Part shown: one piece after another, positions 54,161 through 63,146 of the stretch
Position numbering within the stretch: the stretch's first letter is position 1
Layout: each line of letters begins with the position of its first letter
Origin: CAVTWS01 sp963732655
GTDB taxonomy: Bacteria > Actinomycetota > Acidimicrobiia > Acidimicrobiales > SHLQ01
Direction of reading: 5' to 3'
DNA length: 64,000 nt
NCBI GenBank assembly: GCA_963732655.1
Contig: CAVTAI010000017.1
Coordinates: 992,001-1,056,000 of the forward strand
Translations under genes and position numbers: made by a program
Notes under the pieces: model-generated
Databases searched by the model: none
What the model was told of the DNA's origin: nothing
Seen by the model: the letters and a program-made list of their open reading frames with translations, nothing else

Positions 54161-55222
54161 TTATCCGCTGGTCGAGAGGCTCAGAAGTTCCTTCGGCTCG
54201 CGAGGTCGAAGGATGTAGGGAAAGAGGAGAACGGCGAGGACGAGCCCACTCCCCACGATGAGTCCGGGTATCCCCCATCCCCATCGAAGGGCGACCGCCG
54301 ACGACAGTGAGTTCATGAACGTGTGCACGGCGATGCCCGGTATGACCGACCCGGTCGTCGCGAACAGCCAGGCCAACCCCGCGCCAATGAAGGCGATCGG
54401 CGGGATGTACAGCCACGGCACCACGGCGAGATGCGCCAAGCCGAACAGCACCGAGCTCACGGCGATTCCGGCCCGGAGACCGAAACGTGCGGCGACCGAC
54501 CGCATGAGGAATCCGCGGAAGAGCAGCTCCTCGAGCAACGGCGCACCGATGCAGATTCCGAACAGGAGCACCATGGCGTATCGCCGCGGCGGGTCTTGTT
54601 GCAGCACGCCGAGCAACTGGTGCGATGGATCGGCGTCGGGCGCAGACCGGACCTCCGTTTGACCGGCGTCGTCTGCCGAAGCCTGCAGGGCGTCGGAAAG
54701 CCGGCTTTGATCCGTGTCCGGTGGACCGGTGTCTCGCTGGGATGCCGGGTTCGCGTCCGACACGGATTCCGGCGCGACGAAGGCCAGCCACGCTCCTCCC
54801 GCCATGACGGCGACGAGCCATGCACTCGCTCCGAACAGCAGCGCATCGCGCAACGACGGCGGCCTCACGAGGCCGAGGGCGCGGGTCGTGAAACGGGCGC
54901 CCCTGACTGCGCAGAGGCAGAGTGCGCCGAGCAGTGCGACATCGACGATCAGGAACGCCGCGACGAACAGGGCATACGCCATGCCCGAATCCACCGGCTG
55001 GCGCACCGCCGCTCGATTGATGGCGTCACCCACCAACCAGACGAACGCCACGATGGCCGCCGCCGCGATTCCACACCACACGAGCGCCTGACTCGATGGC
55101 GTGCCGAGGTCGGCCATGGGGTCGCGCGCCTCCGGCCGCCACGCGGGAGACGCAGGGTTCGCGAACGGGTCCGCTGGGAACGGGACGGGAGCCGGGGTGG
55201 AGGTGATCGGTTCCGGCTCCAT
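54161..55222 (-). CDS. CPBP-family intramembrane metalloprotease (CAAX-like)
   Basis: A protein of 353 residues with about eight membrane segments. EELLFRGFLMR (ExxxxR with the paired Glu), FGLAHLAV and HTFMNSL are the three conserved motifs of Abi/CPBP proteases. A Pro-rich N-terminus precedes the first helix, and an acidic loop (about 150-185) lies between helices. Such proteins process prenylated or other membrane peptides or give immunity to bacteriocins; the substrate is unknown. Confidence 0.86.
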   Translation of the reverse strand: MEPEPITSTPAPVPFPADPFANPASPAWRPEARDPMADLGTPSSQALVWCGIAAAAIVAFVWLVGDAINRAAVRQPVDSGMAYALFVAAFLIVDVALLGALCLCAVRGARFTTRALGLVRPPSLRDALLFGASAWLVAVMAGGAWLAFVAPESVSDANPASQRDTGPPDTDQSRLSDALQASADDAGQTEVRSAPDADPSHQLLGVLQQDPPRRYAMVLLFGICIGAPLLEELLFRGFLMRSVAARFGLRAGIAVSSVLFGLAHLAVVPWLYIPPIAFIGAGLAWLFATTGSVIPGIAVHTFMNSLSSAVALRWGWGIPGLIVGSGLVLAVLLFPYILRPREPKELLSLSTSG

Positions 55223-55225
55223 CCG

Positions 55226-55318
55226 TCAAGCGTCGGCCAGTTCCGTGGTTCGCTTGAGTCGCGGTCGACCTCTTGCCGCTTGTCGAAACGGAGTTGTATC
55301 GACGCAGAGTCGTTTCAT
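55226..55318 (-). CDS. Possible 30-residue leader ORF before CAAX protease
   Basis: ATG 55318 has GAGGGAG at good spacing and encodes 30 residues starting MKRLCVDTTPF, basic and without a known motif. Its stop lies 3 bp before the CAAX-protease start, which itself lacks a ribosome-binding site, so translation of the small frame could feed the larger one. It may be only a leader, or chance. Confidence 0.3.
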   Translation of the reverse strand: MKRLCVDTTPFRQAARGRPRLKRTTELADA

Positions 55319-55353
55319 GACGCTCCCTCGTTGAGCTCCGCGGTCCCGCCCGG

Positions 55354-56283
55354 TCAGGGCAGCGGCCCGCCGCGGTAGCACCACTCGAAGGCGCGCTCGT
55401 CGTCGAGGATGGACCGGCCCAACTCGGCGATGCGGGCCGACACCTGAGGCGTGATGCCGTCTTCGCCGCTGGCCCCGACGCGACCCTTGCGGATCATCGC
55501 GCCCGGATCGAGGAGCGGGACTTCTCGAGTCACTTGGCGGAGCTCGAAGCGGTCCTCGTGGGCCTTCATCCATCCGAACGAGGTGTACTCGAGGATCGCC
55601 GGCCACTCGTCGTCGCCCGGCGCGAACCCGAGTACGTCGGCGATCCGGCGGATGGTCGATTCCGGCTCGCGGACCATGTCGGCGTAGTGGACCATGGCCA
55701 CGTTGGCCTCGTGGCGGAGAGGCCACCAGGCGGCCACGGAGCCGAACACCATCGGTACGATCCCGTGGCTGCCGAGCTCGGCGAAGTAGGCGTCGAAGTC
55801 GGCGCCGACCACCGCCTCCTTCGGAGCGCCCCACATCTCGAACCAGGCGTCCGAGTGGGCGTTGATGAACGGCCAGAACGACGCCACCGCTTCGTCGGGG
55901 TTGCGCACGACCACGACGTACCGAACGTCGGTGCCGCTGCCCGCCGCGTGAAAGGGCAGCTCCCCGGCGCCGGCGTGGGTCTTGAACGCACGCCGCCGGT
56001 GCGTCGGCATAGCGTCGATACCGGCGACGATGGCATCGACGTCGGCTCCGGGCCGGGGCACGAGTTCGATCCAGGGCACTTCCACGTAGATGTCGCCGAA
56101 GTCGGGGTCGCCCCCGGTTCGCAGCTGGTGGACGATGTTCATCGTCCACGTTGTTCCGCTCTTCGGCGGCACCGACACCACGATGTCGCCGTCGCGCCAG
56201 GCGATGCGCTGCTGGATCCCCGGGTCGATCCACGGAGGGAGCCCTCCGGGCGACAGACCGCCCGCGTCGTCGTCCACATCCAT
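55354..56283 (-). CDS. Cytosolic-type PAPS sulfotransferase
   Basis: A protein of 309 residues from ATG 56283, with GGGAGAGGG upstream. VPPKSGTTWTMNI is the 5'-phosphosulfate loop, and VVVVRNPDEAVASFW the 3'-phosphate site. The layout is of the Sulfotransfer_1 family that sulfates alcohols, phenols or steroids. It differs from the Sulfotransfer_3-type gene at 23221. Neighbours do not indicate the acceptor. Confidence 0.88.
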   Translation of the reverse strand: MDVDDDAGGLSPGGLPPWIDPGIQQRIAWRDGDIVVSVPPKSGTTWTMNIVHQLRTGGDPDFGDIYVEVPWIELVPRPGADVDAIVAGIDAMPTHRRRAFKTHAGAGELPFHAAGSGTDVRYVVVVRNPDEAVASFWPFINAHSDAWFEMWGAPKEAVVGADFDAYFAELGSHGIVPMVFGSVAAWWPLRHEANVAMVHYADMVREPESTIRRIADVLGFAPGDDEWPAILEYTSFGWMKAHEDRFELRQVTREVPLLDPGAMIRKGRVGASGEDGITPQVSARIAELGRSILDDERAFEWCYRGGPLP

Positions 56284-56367
56284 GACCCTCTCCCTGGTCG
56301 ACCGGTGTGACCGGGCAAGACTAGGACGGGTGCAGCGCGTGTGCACGAGGTGCTCGGCGCGACGAAC

Positions 56368-56523
56368 TCAGCTCACGCCCGGCGACAAGGTCAGTTCTGG
56401 CGCCTCGACAACCACAACGCGGTGCGGCCGGCCAAGCACCAACGGCGCGCAGCGTTTGCGTGGCGCGTACCACCGCCACCCTGGCGGCGGCCAGTAGGGC
56501 GCCGCTACGGCCTCGCCGGTCAT
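56368..56523 (-). CDS. Possible 51-residue protein coupled to small membrane protein
   Basis: ATG 56523 overlaps the stop of the 102-residue membrane protein (ATGA), the coupling seen throughout this window. The frame reads APYWPPPGWRWYAPRKR, then a basic and hydrophobic end. No known family. Support is the overlap alone. Confidence 0.3.
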   Translation of the reverse strand: MTGEAVAAPYWPPPGWRWYAPRKRCAPLVLGRPHRVVVVEAPELTLSPGVS

Positions 56524-56828
56524 TTGCGGCGCGGAGAGAATCGCCGCCAGGCTGCGTCCTCGTCGTCGCCGACACCGCTCCTGTCGAGATCGAGAAGTAG
56601 CGAGTCCTCGGCGCGGCGTACCGACGGCCGCACGAGGGACAGATAGACCACGGCACCAGCGATGCCGCCGATGGCGATGGCGAAGAGCCACGCAGTACGC
56701 GACCGGCCGGTGGCGGCGAACGCTGCTGAGTCGCGGCGCCTCACGTCTGCGATCCCGCCGATCCAGCCCGCCGGCATCAAGAGGATGAACGCCAGCACGA
56801 TCCAGTCGATCCACTCCACGAGGTTCAT
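56520..56828 (-). CDS. Small two-helix membrane protein, unknown function
   Basis: A protein of 102 residues from ATG 56828. Two hydrophobic segments (WIDWIVLAFILLMPAGWIGG and WLFAIAIGGIAGAVVYLSL) are separated by a basic loop, and the C-terminus is acidic. The upstream open frame is Arg/Pro-rich and not protein-like. No ribosome-binding site is clear. No family recognised. Confidence 0.6.
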   Translation of the reverse strand: MNLVEWIDWIVLAFILLMPAGWIGGIADVRRRDSAAFAATGRSRTAWLFAIAIGGIAGAVVYLSLVRPSVRRAEDSLLLDLDRSGVGDDEDAAWRRFSPRRK

Positions 56829-56854
56829 CACCGCGAGGCCCGTGGCGGTTCGGT

Positions 56855-57150
56855 TCAGTCGGCGTTCGCCTGTGGTCCGTTGGGCGAGACGGAACCGTCG
56901 CTCACAATCAGGAGTCCGTCCCGGAGTTCGACGAAGACGACTGGCCGGGGGTGGAGCGGTTCTTCGGCCTCCGATAGCCCGGCGACGACAGGGCGCTGGT
57001 CGGAAGCGGCGCAGCCCTGTGTTTGGACGGTGAGGCGGCTCCGGCGAGGCCGCGCCCGTACTGGTCGCCGACGCCATACTCGGCGTGATGGACACCGACG
57101 ATCAATCGGCCGAACTCGGTCTCGTCGCCTGTTGCTCGATGGTTGCTCAC
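56855..57150 (-). pseudogene. Small uncharacterised gene, apparently frameshifted
   Basis: From GTG 57150 the frame reads NHRATGDETEFGRLIVGVHH and AEYGVGDQYGRGLA, natural-looking protein, then becomes Ser/Pro/Arg-rich. Another frame from about 57040 reads LTVQTQGCAASDQRPVVAGL, PRPVVFVELRDGLLIVSDG and ends at 56855. Adding one base at the GG of 57043-57044 joins them into 98 residues. No family is recognised. This fills most of the 365-bp gap between the small membrane protein and the SDR gene. Confidence 0.4.
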
Positions 57151-57193
57151 GACCGCTGACACCCGACCGGCCGACGTGAGTACGCTGCGGTTC

Positions 57194-57988
57194 GTGGATC
57201 TGGGCCTTCGAGGTCGAGTCGCCGTCGTGACCGGCGGGAGCCAGGGCATCGGGCGCGAGATCGCGAGGTTGCTCAGCGCCGAGGGCGCCGACCTGGTGAT
57301 CGCGGCCCGGAGCGCAGACCGCCTGGAACCCGCCGCCGCCGAGCTGCGGAGCCTCGGCCGCCAGGTGGTCGCCGTCACCGCCGACGTGGCCACGGCCGAG
57401 GGTCCTCAGGTGATCGCCGATGCGGCCATTGCGGGGTACGGCCGGGTCGACATCGTGATCAACAACGCCGGCAAGGGTCACAACAAGCCGATCGCCGAGC
57501 TGACCGACGATGACTGGTACAACAGCATCGACCTCAACCTCATGAGTGCGGTGCGCCTCTGCCGCGCTCTCGTCCCCCAGATGCGCGAACGGGGCTGGGG
57601 ACGGATTGTCAACATCTCGACGCGTGTCGCCCGCGAGCCCGACCCCTACTTCGCCGCGTACGGCGCGGCCAAGGCCGGTCTCATCAACTTCTCGAAGAAC
57701 CTGGCCAACGCCTACTCCGGCGACGGGATCCTCACCAACTGCATCGTCCCGGGGCTCATCCGCAGCGAGGCGATCGACCAGGCCGCCCAGAGATCCGCCG
57801 ACGAGACCGGCCTCAGCATCGCAGAAGTGATGGCGCGGACGCTGCAGAAGCGGCCCATCCCCACCGGTCGCCTGGGCGAACCGAACGACGTCGCCGGGCT
57901 CGTCGGGCTGCTCTGCTCCGAGTACGCGTCGTGGATAACTGGAGCGTGCTTCAGCGTCGATGGCGGCATCGTCCGGTCCGACCGCTGA
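57194..57988 (+). CDS. Short-chain dehydrogenase/reductase
   Basis: A protein of 264 residues from GTG 57194; GTG 57176 is an alternative. VVTGGSQGIGREIA is the nucleotide loop, DIVINNAGKGHNKP follows, and the active site is YGAAKAG with the upstream Ser in NISTRVA. TACGCT ends 7 bp before GTG 57194, pointing to a leaderless transcript. It leads the operon with the two acyl-CoA dehydrogenases and the ligase, so it probably oxidises a hydroxyacyl or cyclic alcohol intermediate. Confidence 0.88.
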   Translation: MDLGLRGRVAVVTGGSQGIGREIARLLSAEGADLVIAARSADRLEPAAAELRSLGRQVVAVTADVATAEGPQVIADAAIAGYGRVDIVINNAGKGHNKPIAELTDDDWYNSIDLNLMSAVRLCRALVPQMRERGWGRIVNISTRVAREPDPYFAAYGAAKAGLINFSKNLANAYSGDGILTNCIVPGLIRSEAIDQAAQRSADETGLSIAEVMARTLQKRPIPTGRLGEPNDVAGLVGLLCSEYASWITGACFSVDGGIVRSDR

Positions 57989-58015
57989 CGGTATCGAACA
58001 GGCAACGGACACGCC

Positions 58016-59182
58016 ATGGACTTCGACTTCACCCCGGAGGAAGAGGCCTTCCGGAGCGAGCTGCGGGCGTTCCTCCACGACGAGCTGCCGGAGTGGTGGC
58101 GGGGGATGTTCGTCGATGACGACCGCGTGATGCCGATGACGCGAGCGATCTGCCGGAAGCTCGCGGAGAACAACTGGCTGACCATGGCCTGGCCGAACGA
58201 ATTCGGCGGGCAGGGCGCCAGCGTTTGGCTGCAGACGGTGATGCGCGAGGAGATGTGGGCCCACGAGGAGCCCCGGGGTCCCCAGTACATGAACCTCAAC
58301 TACATCGGGCCATTGCTCATGCGGTTCGGCACCCCGGATCAGCAACAGGAGCTGCTTCCTCCGATGGCACGCGGCGAGGCGCTGTGGACGCAGCTGTTCT
58401 CGGAGCCCGAGGCGGGCTCCGACCTGGCTTCCCTCCGGACACGCGCCGAGGATCGTGGCGGGCACTTCGTGGTCAACGGCCAGAAGATCTGGTCGAGCTA
58501 CGCCGACGCGCCGGCCGACCTGGGCCTGCTGCTCGCTCGCACCAACGCGGGAGTCGCCAAACACGCCGGCATCAGCGTGTTCGTGCTCGACATGACCACA
58601 CCCGGCGTCACGGTGAGACCGATCCCCACCATGGCCGGTCCCCACGAGTTCAACGAGGTGTTCCTCGACGACGTGGTCGTGCCGCGTGCCAACCTGCTCG
58701 GCGCGCAGGACGGCGGGTGGGAGGTCATCACCGCAGGTCTTGCGTTCGAACGGATCGGCATCGCCCGATACGCGCGTGCCGCCGCCGTGCTGGAGCTGGG
58801 CGTTGTCTACGCCAACGAGACGGGCCGGTCGCGCGACCTCCACGTTCGGCGCCTGCTCGCCGACCTGGCGGCGCGCATCGAGGCCGCCCGCCTGTGCAAC
58901 TACCGGGCGATCTCGATCCAGGCCCAGGGCGACGTGCCCACGGTCGAGGCGTCGATCGCCCGCATGCACAACGCCATCGTGGAGCAGCTGACCGGAAACG
59001 TCGTGATGGAAGTGATCGGCCCGACGGCCCAACTGCGAGCCTCCGATCCCGGCGCCCCCCTCGCCGGCGAACCCACCCGGCACTGGTTGCGCAACATCCC
59101 GACCACCGTCGCCGCGGGCACGCTCGAGGTGCAGAAGAACATCGTCGCCCAGCGCGGGCTCGGTCTCCCGCGGCCGACCTGA
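58016..59182 (+). CDS. Acyl-CoA dehydrogenase (FadE-type)
   Basis: A protein of 388 residues. FRSELRAFLHDELPEWWRGM starts the N-terminal helical domain, TQLFSEPEAGSDLASLRT is the FAD/substrate beta-domain motif, and the C-terminal helix contains the IPTTVAAGTLEVQKNIVAQR family end. Members occurring as neighbouring pairs in actinobacteria often form heterotetramers that act on steroid or bulky acyl-CoA. The next gene begins 12 bp downstream and is the shorter kind, fitting such a pair. Inner-face flavoprotein passing electrons to ETF. Confidence 0.92.
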   Translation: MDFDFTPEEEAFRSELRAFLHDELPEWWRGMFVDDDRVMPMTRAICRKLAENNWLTMAWPNEFGGQGASVWLQTVMREEMWAHEEPRGPQYMNLNYIGPLLMRFGTPDQQQELLPPMARGEALWTQLFSEPEAGSDLASLRTRAEDRGGHFVVNGQKIWSSYADAPADLGLLLARTNAGVAKHAGISVFVLDMTTPGVTVRPIPTMAGPHEFNEVFLDDVVVPRANLLGAQDGGWEVITAGLAFERIGIARYARAAAVLELGVVYANETGRSRDLHVRRLLADLAARIEAARLCNYRAISIQAQGDVPTVEASIARMHNAIVEQLTGNVVMEVIGPTAQLRASDPGAPLAGEPTRHWLRNIPTTVAAGTLEVQKNIVAQRGLGLPRPT

Positions 59183-59194
59183 CAGGGAGCCGAC

Positions 59195-60196
59195 ATGGAC
59201 CTCGCACCCACCCCGGAGCAGGCACTTCTGGCCGACACCGCGGGCGATTTCGTGGCCCGCTCCGTCGACAGCCACGCGGTGCGTACCCTCGAGGCGAGCG
59301 ATCTGGGGTACGACCGCGAGCAATGGGCGACGATGGCCGCCCTGGGCTGGACCGAGCTCGACATGCTCGAGCTGACCTTGGTCGCCGACCGTCTCGGTCA
59401 GGGCCCGCTCCCATCTCCGATCGTCGTGACGGGAGCCCTCCGCAACTCCCTTCCCGGCGTGGCCGCCGAGCTGCCGCCCGACGCTGCGCTCAGCTTCGCC
59501 GTGCTCACCCCGGGCGCGAGTCACGAGTGGGCCACCCCCTCAGCGATGGCCGTGGACGGCCGACTCTCGGGCACGTTCCTGTGTGTTCCCTACGCGGCGG
59601 GCGCTCGCGCGGTGATCGTGGCGACGGTCGGTGGACTCGTCGCCATCGACCCCAGCGCACCTGGCATCGCGCTGACCCGACACGACGCCATCGGGGGCGA
59701 CCCGCTCTGCCGGCTCGAGCTGAACATGGTGCCGGCACGACCCGTAGCCGGCGACATCGCGTGGGCGCTCGACCACCTGGCGGTGGCATCGCTGGCCTAC
59801 GCCGTCGGTGCCGCGGAAGGGGCCTTGGCGCTTTCGGTCCAGCACGCCAAGGACCGTCACCAGTTCGGCCGGGCGATCGGCTCGTTCCAGGCCGTGGCGC
59901 ACCGATGCTCCGACATGCGCGCCGAGATCGATGCGTGCCGGGTTCTCGCCACCCGCGCCGCGTGGGCCCTCGACCGTCACGAGAACCCAGACTTCGCGGT
60001 TGCCTCCGCTCTCGCCTATGCGAACGACGCGTTGCGCCGCGTCGCCATGCACGCCCACCAGGTGCACGGTGCCATCGGCTTCTCCACCGATCACGACCTG
60101 CACCTGTTCACCCGCCGCATCAAGGCGTTCGAGCTCAACTATGGCGGAACGGCGCTCCACCAGGACCGCCTCGCCACGGCCATTGGCCTCGCGTGA
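59195..60196 (+). CDS. Acyl-CoA dehydrogenase-like partner subunit
   Basis: A protein of 333 residues, shorter than usual. MDLAPTPEQALLADTAGDFV begins the helical domain; the middle domain is degenerate and lacks the standard FAD-binding TEPxxGS motif; the C-terminal part (HAKDRHQFGRAIGSFQAVAHR, AHQVHGAIGFSTDHDLHLFTRR) is well kept. This split of features is typical of alpha2beta2 acyl-CoA dehydrogenases in which each subunit supplies part of the site. Adjacent to its likely partner and 7 bp before the ligase. Confidence 0.9.
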   Translation: MDLAPTPEQALLADTAGDFVARSVDSHAVRTLEASDLGYDREQWATMAALGWTELDMLELTLVADRLGQGPLPSPIVVTGALRNSLPGVAAELPPDAALSFAVLTPGASHEWATPSAMAVDGRLSGTFLCVPYAAGARAVIVATVGGLVAIDPSAPGIALTRHDAIGGDPLCRLELNMVPARPVAGDIAWALDHLAVASLAYAVGAAEGALALSVQHAKDRHQFGRAIGSFQAVAHRCSDMRAEIDACRVLATRAAWALDRHENPDFAVASALAYANDALRRVAMHAHQVHGAIGFSTDHDLHLFTRRIKAFELNYGGTALHQDRLATAIGLA

Positions 60197-60203
60197 TTGC
60201 GCC

Positions 60204-61625
60204 GTGACGACCTTCGCGGAGATCCTGGCCACGCATGCGCAACGCCACCCGGCCAAGCTCGCGGTGGTCGCGGGGGACGCCCGGCTCACCTACGCCGAGC
60301 TCGACGGGCGGGTCGCACGCGTGGCGCGACGGCTGGCACGGGCGGGCGTGAACACCGGTGATGTGGTGTCGTCGCAGTTACCCAACAGAGCCGAGGCCAT
60401 GGTGCTCGCCTTGGCGGCCAACCGTCTCGGCGCAGTGCACCATCCGATCGCCACCATCGCCAGTTCGCGCGAGGTCGACTTCGTCCTCGCTCAGGCCGCC
60501 AGCCGCGTGTTCGTCGACGCGGCCGACCACGAGCTCTTGCGGGTCGACGAGTCCGACGACACCGCTCCGATCGACCCGCCTGCGCCGGCGGACGTGCCCC
60601 GATTCCTCGTCTACACCTCGGGCTCCACCGCGGAACCCAAGGGTGCCTTGCACTCCGACGCGACCTTGCTCACCGAGTGCGCGGCGCAGTCCGCCTACCA
60701 CGAGATGCGCAACGACGAGGTCTTCGTGATGCCGTCTCCGGTCTCGCATGTGTCGGGCCTTCTCTATGGCGTTCTCCTGCCCGTGTACCTCGGAGCCACC
60801 AGCGTGCTCCTGGCCCGATGGGATCCGACGGAGTTCCTCTATGCCATCGAACGAGAACGGGGCACGTTCTCCGGCGGCGCCACCCCGTTCCTCCAAGGCG
60901 CCACGGACCATCCCGACCTGGACCGCTTCGACCTCTCTACGTTCCGGATGTTCCCCTGCGGGGGCGCCGACGTTCCGCCGGACCTGATCCGTCGAGCGCA
61001 GCACCGCCTCGGGGTGCGCACGGGCCGCGGCTACGGATCGACCGAGTTCCCGAGCATCACGTCGTCGTCCGGCCCCGGGGAGGCGGACGTGCGGCGGGCC
61101 GAGACCGACGGCCGGCCCATCGGTAGGAACCGCATCCGGCTCGCCGACGGGGAGATCGAAGCCATCGGGCCCGAGATGTTCCTCGGTTACCTCGACAGTT
61201 CGCTCGACGCCGACGCGTTCACGGCCGACGGGTGGCTGCGAACCGGCGACCTCGGCACGATCGATGCCGACGGCTATCTCACCGTCACCGGACGGGCCAA
61301 GGATGTGGTCATCCGCAACGGTGAGAAGATTCCGGCCCGAGAGGTAGAGGGCGTGCTGGCGCAGCATCCGTCGGTCGCGTCGGTGGCCCTGGTGGCCCTG
61401 ACCGACGAGCGCACCGGCGAGCGAGCATGCGCGTGCGTCGTGGTTGCGCCCAGCGCACCAACTCCGACCCTTGACGACCTCACCGCGTTCTGCCTCGAAC
61501 GCGGCCTGGCCACGCGCCGGCTGCCCGAGCAGCTGGCCCTCGTCGAAGCGCTCCCGCTGACGCCTCAAGGCAAGGTCGACAAGCGTGCGCTGCGCGACCG
61601 CGTCGTCGCCAACCAGGCTCGGTGA
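60204..61625 (+). CDS. Acyl-CoA ligase (AMP-binding, FadD-type)
   Basis: A protein of 473 residues from GTG 60204. VYTSGSTAEPKGALHS is the AMP-binding P-loop, GRGYGSTEFPS the A5 motif, GWLRTGDLG and RAKDVVIRNGEKI the hinge and C-terminal domain, and PLTPQGKVDKRALR the catalytic Lys. It activates a carboxylic acid to its CoA ester for the preceding dehydrogenases. Slightly shorter than average. The upstream open frame overlaps the previous gene and is a shadow. Confidence 0.92.
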   Translation: MTTFAEILATHAQRHPAKLAVVAGDARLTYAELDGRVARVARRLARAGVNTGDVVSSQLPNRAEAMVLALAANRLGAVHHPIATIASSREVDFVLAQAASRVFVDAADHELLRVDESDDTAPIDPPAPADVPRFLVYTSGSTAEPKGALHSDATLLTECAAQSAYHEMRNDEVFVMPSPVSHVSGLLYGVLLPVYLGATSVLLARWDPTEFLYAIERERGTFSGGATPFLQGATDHPDLDRFDLSTFRMFPCGGADVPPDLIRRAQHRLGVRTGRGYGSTEFPSITSSSGPGEADVRRAETDGRPIGRNRIRLADGEIEAIGPEMFLGYLDSSLDADAFTADGWLRTGDLGTIDADGYLTVTGRAKDVVIRNGEKIPAREVEGVLAQHPSVASVALVALTDERTGERACACVVVAPSAPTPTLDDLTAFCLERGLATRRLPEQLALVEALPLTPQGKVDKRALRDRVVANQAR

Positions 61626-61654
61626 CCGGCCAACCCCGGCCGTAGGATTCGTCG

Positions 61655-62275
61655 ATGCCGCTTGACGTCAACACGCTCGTCGCCCCGGGCCACACGGCGT
61701 TGCTCACGGTCGAGGTCCAAGAGGACGTGGTCGGAAGTCGCTCGATCCTGCCCGACCTGGCCCACGCCGCGTCCAGCATCCTGCCCAACATCGCTGCGCT
61801 CGCCCGTGCCGCGCGCGCCGTGGGCATCCCCGTGGTGCACTGCACCGTCGTGAGGCGGCCCGACCGGCTTGGCTCGAGCGGCAACGCGTGGCTCTTCGGA
61901 GCCACGCGCAAGCTGCGCCCGCGAGGCGTACCGGGCCCGGCACCGAGCGCAGTGCTGCATGCCGGGCTCGACGCACAACCTGGCGACCTCGTCATGCCAA
62001 GGCTGCACGGACTCTCGCCCCTCAACGACACCGGGGTCGACTCGGCTCTGCGCAACATGGGGGTCAGGACCATCGTGGCCACCGGCGTGTCGATCAACGT
62101 CGCGTTGCTCGCCACCGTGATCGACGGTGTGAACCGCGGCTACCAGGTGGTCGTGCCGCGCGACGCGGTCGCTGGAGTGGGTGAGGAGTACGTCGAAGCC
62201 GTGCTCGCCAACACCATTGCTCTCCTGGCCACCGTTTCCACGACGGCCGAGCTCGCGGCCATCTGGTCACGTTGA
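61655..62275 (+). CDS. Isochorismatase-fold protein lacking the catalytic triad
   Basis: A protein of 206 residues with the cysteine-hydrolase fold (ALLTVEVQ, VGIPVVHCTV, MGVRTIVATGVSINVA, NRGYQVVVPRDAVAG). The triad Asp-Lys-Cys is replaced: Glu20 at the Asp position, Arg116 (MPRLHG) near the Lys position and Ala150 at the Cys position. True isochorismatases also lack the Cys but keep Asp and Lys. A non-catalytic or different role is likely. TAGGAT ends 6 bp before the ATG. It follows the ligase by 29 bp. Confidence 0.82.
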   Translation: MPLDVNTLVAPGHTALLTVEVQEDVVGSRSILPDLAHAASSILPNIAALARAARAVGIPVVHCTVVRRPDRLGSSGNAWLFGATRKLRPRGVPGPAPSAVLHAGLDAQPGDLVMPRLHGLSPLNDTGVDSALRNMGVRTIVATGVSINVALLATVIDGVNRGYQVVVPRDAVAGVGEEYVEAVLANTIALLATVSTTAELAAIWSR

Positions 62276-62562
62276 TCAACCGGCAGCCCATCGACCCGAG
62301 CGCGAGCCGGCATCGTGCTGAGCTTCACCGGAGGGACCACGGGCCTTGCCCCGAGGAGTCGTCTACGGCACCGCGAGGTCGACGACTCAGGCGCTCGGAA
62401 CGAGGAGCCCAGGCCGAACGGGCGCCGACATCTCGGGTGACGACGTGCGTCGCCACGTTCGCGCCAAGCTCGCCGGGTTCACGGCTCCATGAGGTCGTTG
62501 CCCAGGTTGTCGATGTTGCTGCGGGCGTTGTCCCTAATGTCGTCGGAGCGGCGGTGACTCGG

Positions 62563-62976
62563 TCAGTCGACCGATCCCGGCGACGCGACCCACTCGCACC
62601 GCTGGCCCGTCACCGCGGCGATGACGTCAAAGTCGTGGTCGTAGTGCATCACGATCAGGCGTTCGACATCGGCGACCGCGGCGATCAGCAGGTCAGGGAT
62701 CTTCCGGCCTCGCTGGCTCTTGGTGGCTAGGAGGCGCTGCACCTGCTTGGCCCGGGCGAAATGCTCGACCGTCGTCTCTACCAGTGCGAAGACCTCCAGG
62801 GCTGACTGAAGGGTGTCCCACTCACGGACGTTGTGAGCGGAGTACCCGACCTCGAGGTCGGAGATGCTCGCCCGCGCCAGTCGACCATTCTCGGCGAGCG
62901 ATTCGACCGCCGCTCGGACCACTGGATCGGCGAGCCGCTTGATGACGCTGGTGTCGATGAGATGGGTCAGCGCCAC
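62563..62976 (-). CDS. vapC: VapC-type PIN-domain toxin
   Basis: A protein of 137 residues from GTG 62976. LIDTSVIKRL supplies the first Asp, SDLEVGY the Glu, RGRKIPDLLIAA the next Asp, and MHYDHDFDVI the last acidic pair, a complete PIN active site. It overlaps the antitoxin stop by 10 bp. The module is a different subtype from the pair at 51387. The target RNA is unknown. Confidence 0.88.
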   Translation of the reverse strand: MALTHLIDTSVIKRLADPVVRAAVESLAENGRLARASISDLEVGYSAHNVREWDTLQSALEVFALVETTVEHFARAKQVQRLLATKSQRGRKIPDLLIAAVADVERLIVMHYDHDFDVIAAVTGQRCEWVASPGSVD

Positions 62977-63146
62977 GCGTCGTCTCGGTCGCCCAGATCA
63001 GCCGCGGCCAACGCGTCGAGCGAGCGAGCGACACGCGAGTCACGGGTTGAAGCAGCGAGCCGCAGCGCTTCGTTCACGGTGTCCTTGAGCGTGGTCGTCC
63101 CGAGCTCGGCGCGCGCCGCGCCGAGCCGGTCTTCGTCGATGTCCAC
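62967..63146 (-). CDS. vapB: VapB-type antitoxin
   Basis: A short protein of 59 residues from GTG 63146, with GAGG 6 bp upstream. DIDEDRLGAARAELGTTTLK and DTVNEALRLAA fit the VapB antitoxin pattern in which the strand and GTTT(I/L)KxTVNEALR helix form the DNA-binding part. The C-terminus (DLGDRDDAWR) would bind the toxin. It overlaps the toxin start. In-frame sequence extends upstream, so a longer N-terminus is possible. Confidence 0.78.
   Translation of the reverse strand: MDIDEDRLGAARAELGTTTLKDTVNEALRLAASTRDSRVARSLDALAAADLGDRDDAWR

Noticed and set aside
56855..59524. An 889-codon minus-strand frame opposite SDR and acyl-CoA dehydrogenase
   Set aside because: Only its last part (56855-57040) looks like protein; the remainder is the shadow of two well-supported genes.
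62276..62562. A gene in the gap after the isochorismatase-like protein
   Set aside because: All frames are short or Arg/Ser-rich; only a 22-residue tail in the toxin frame, ending LGNDLMEP, looks like a remnant.
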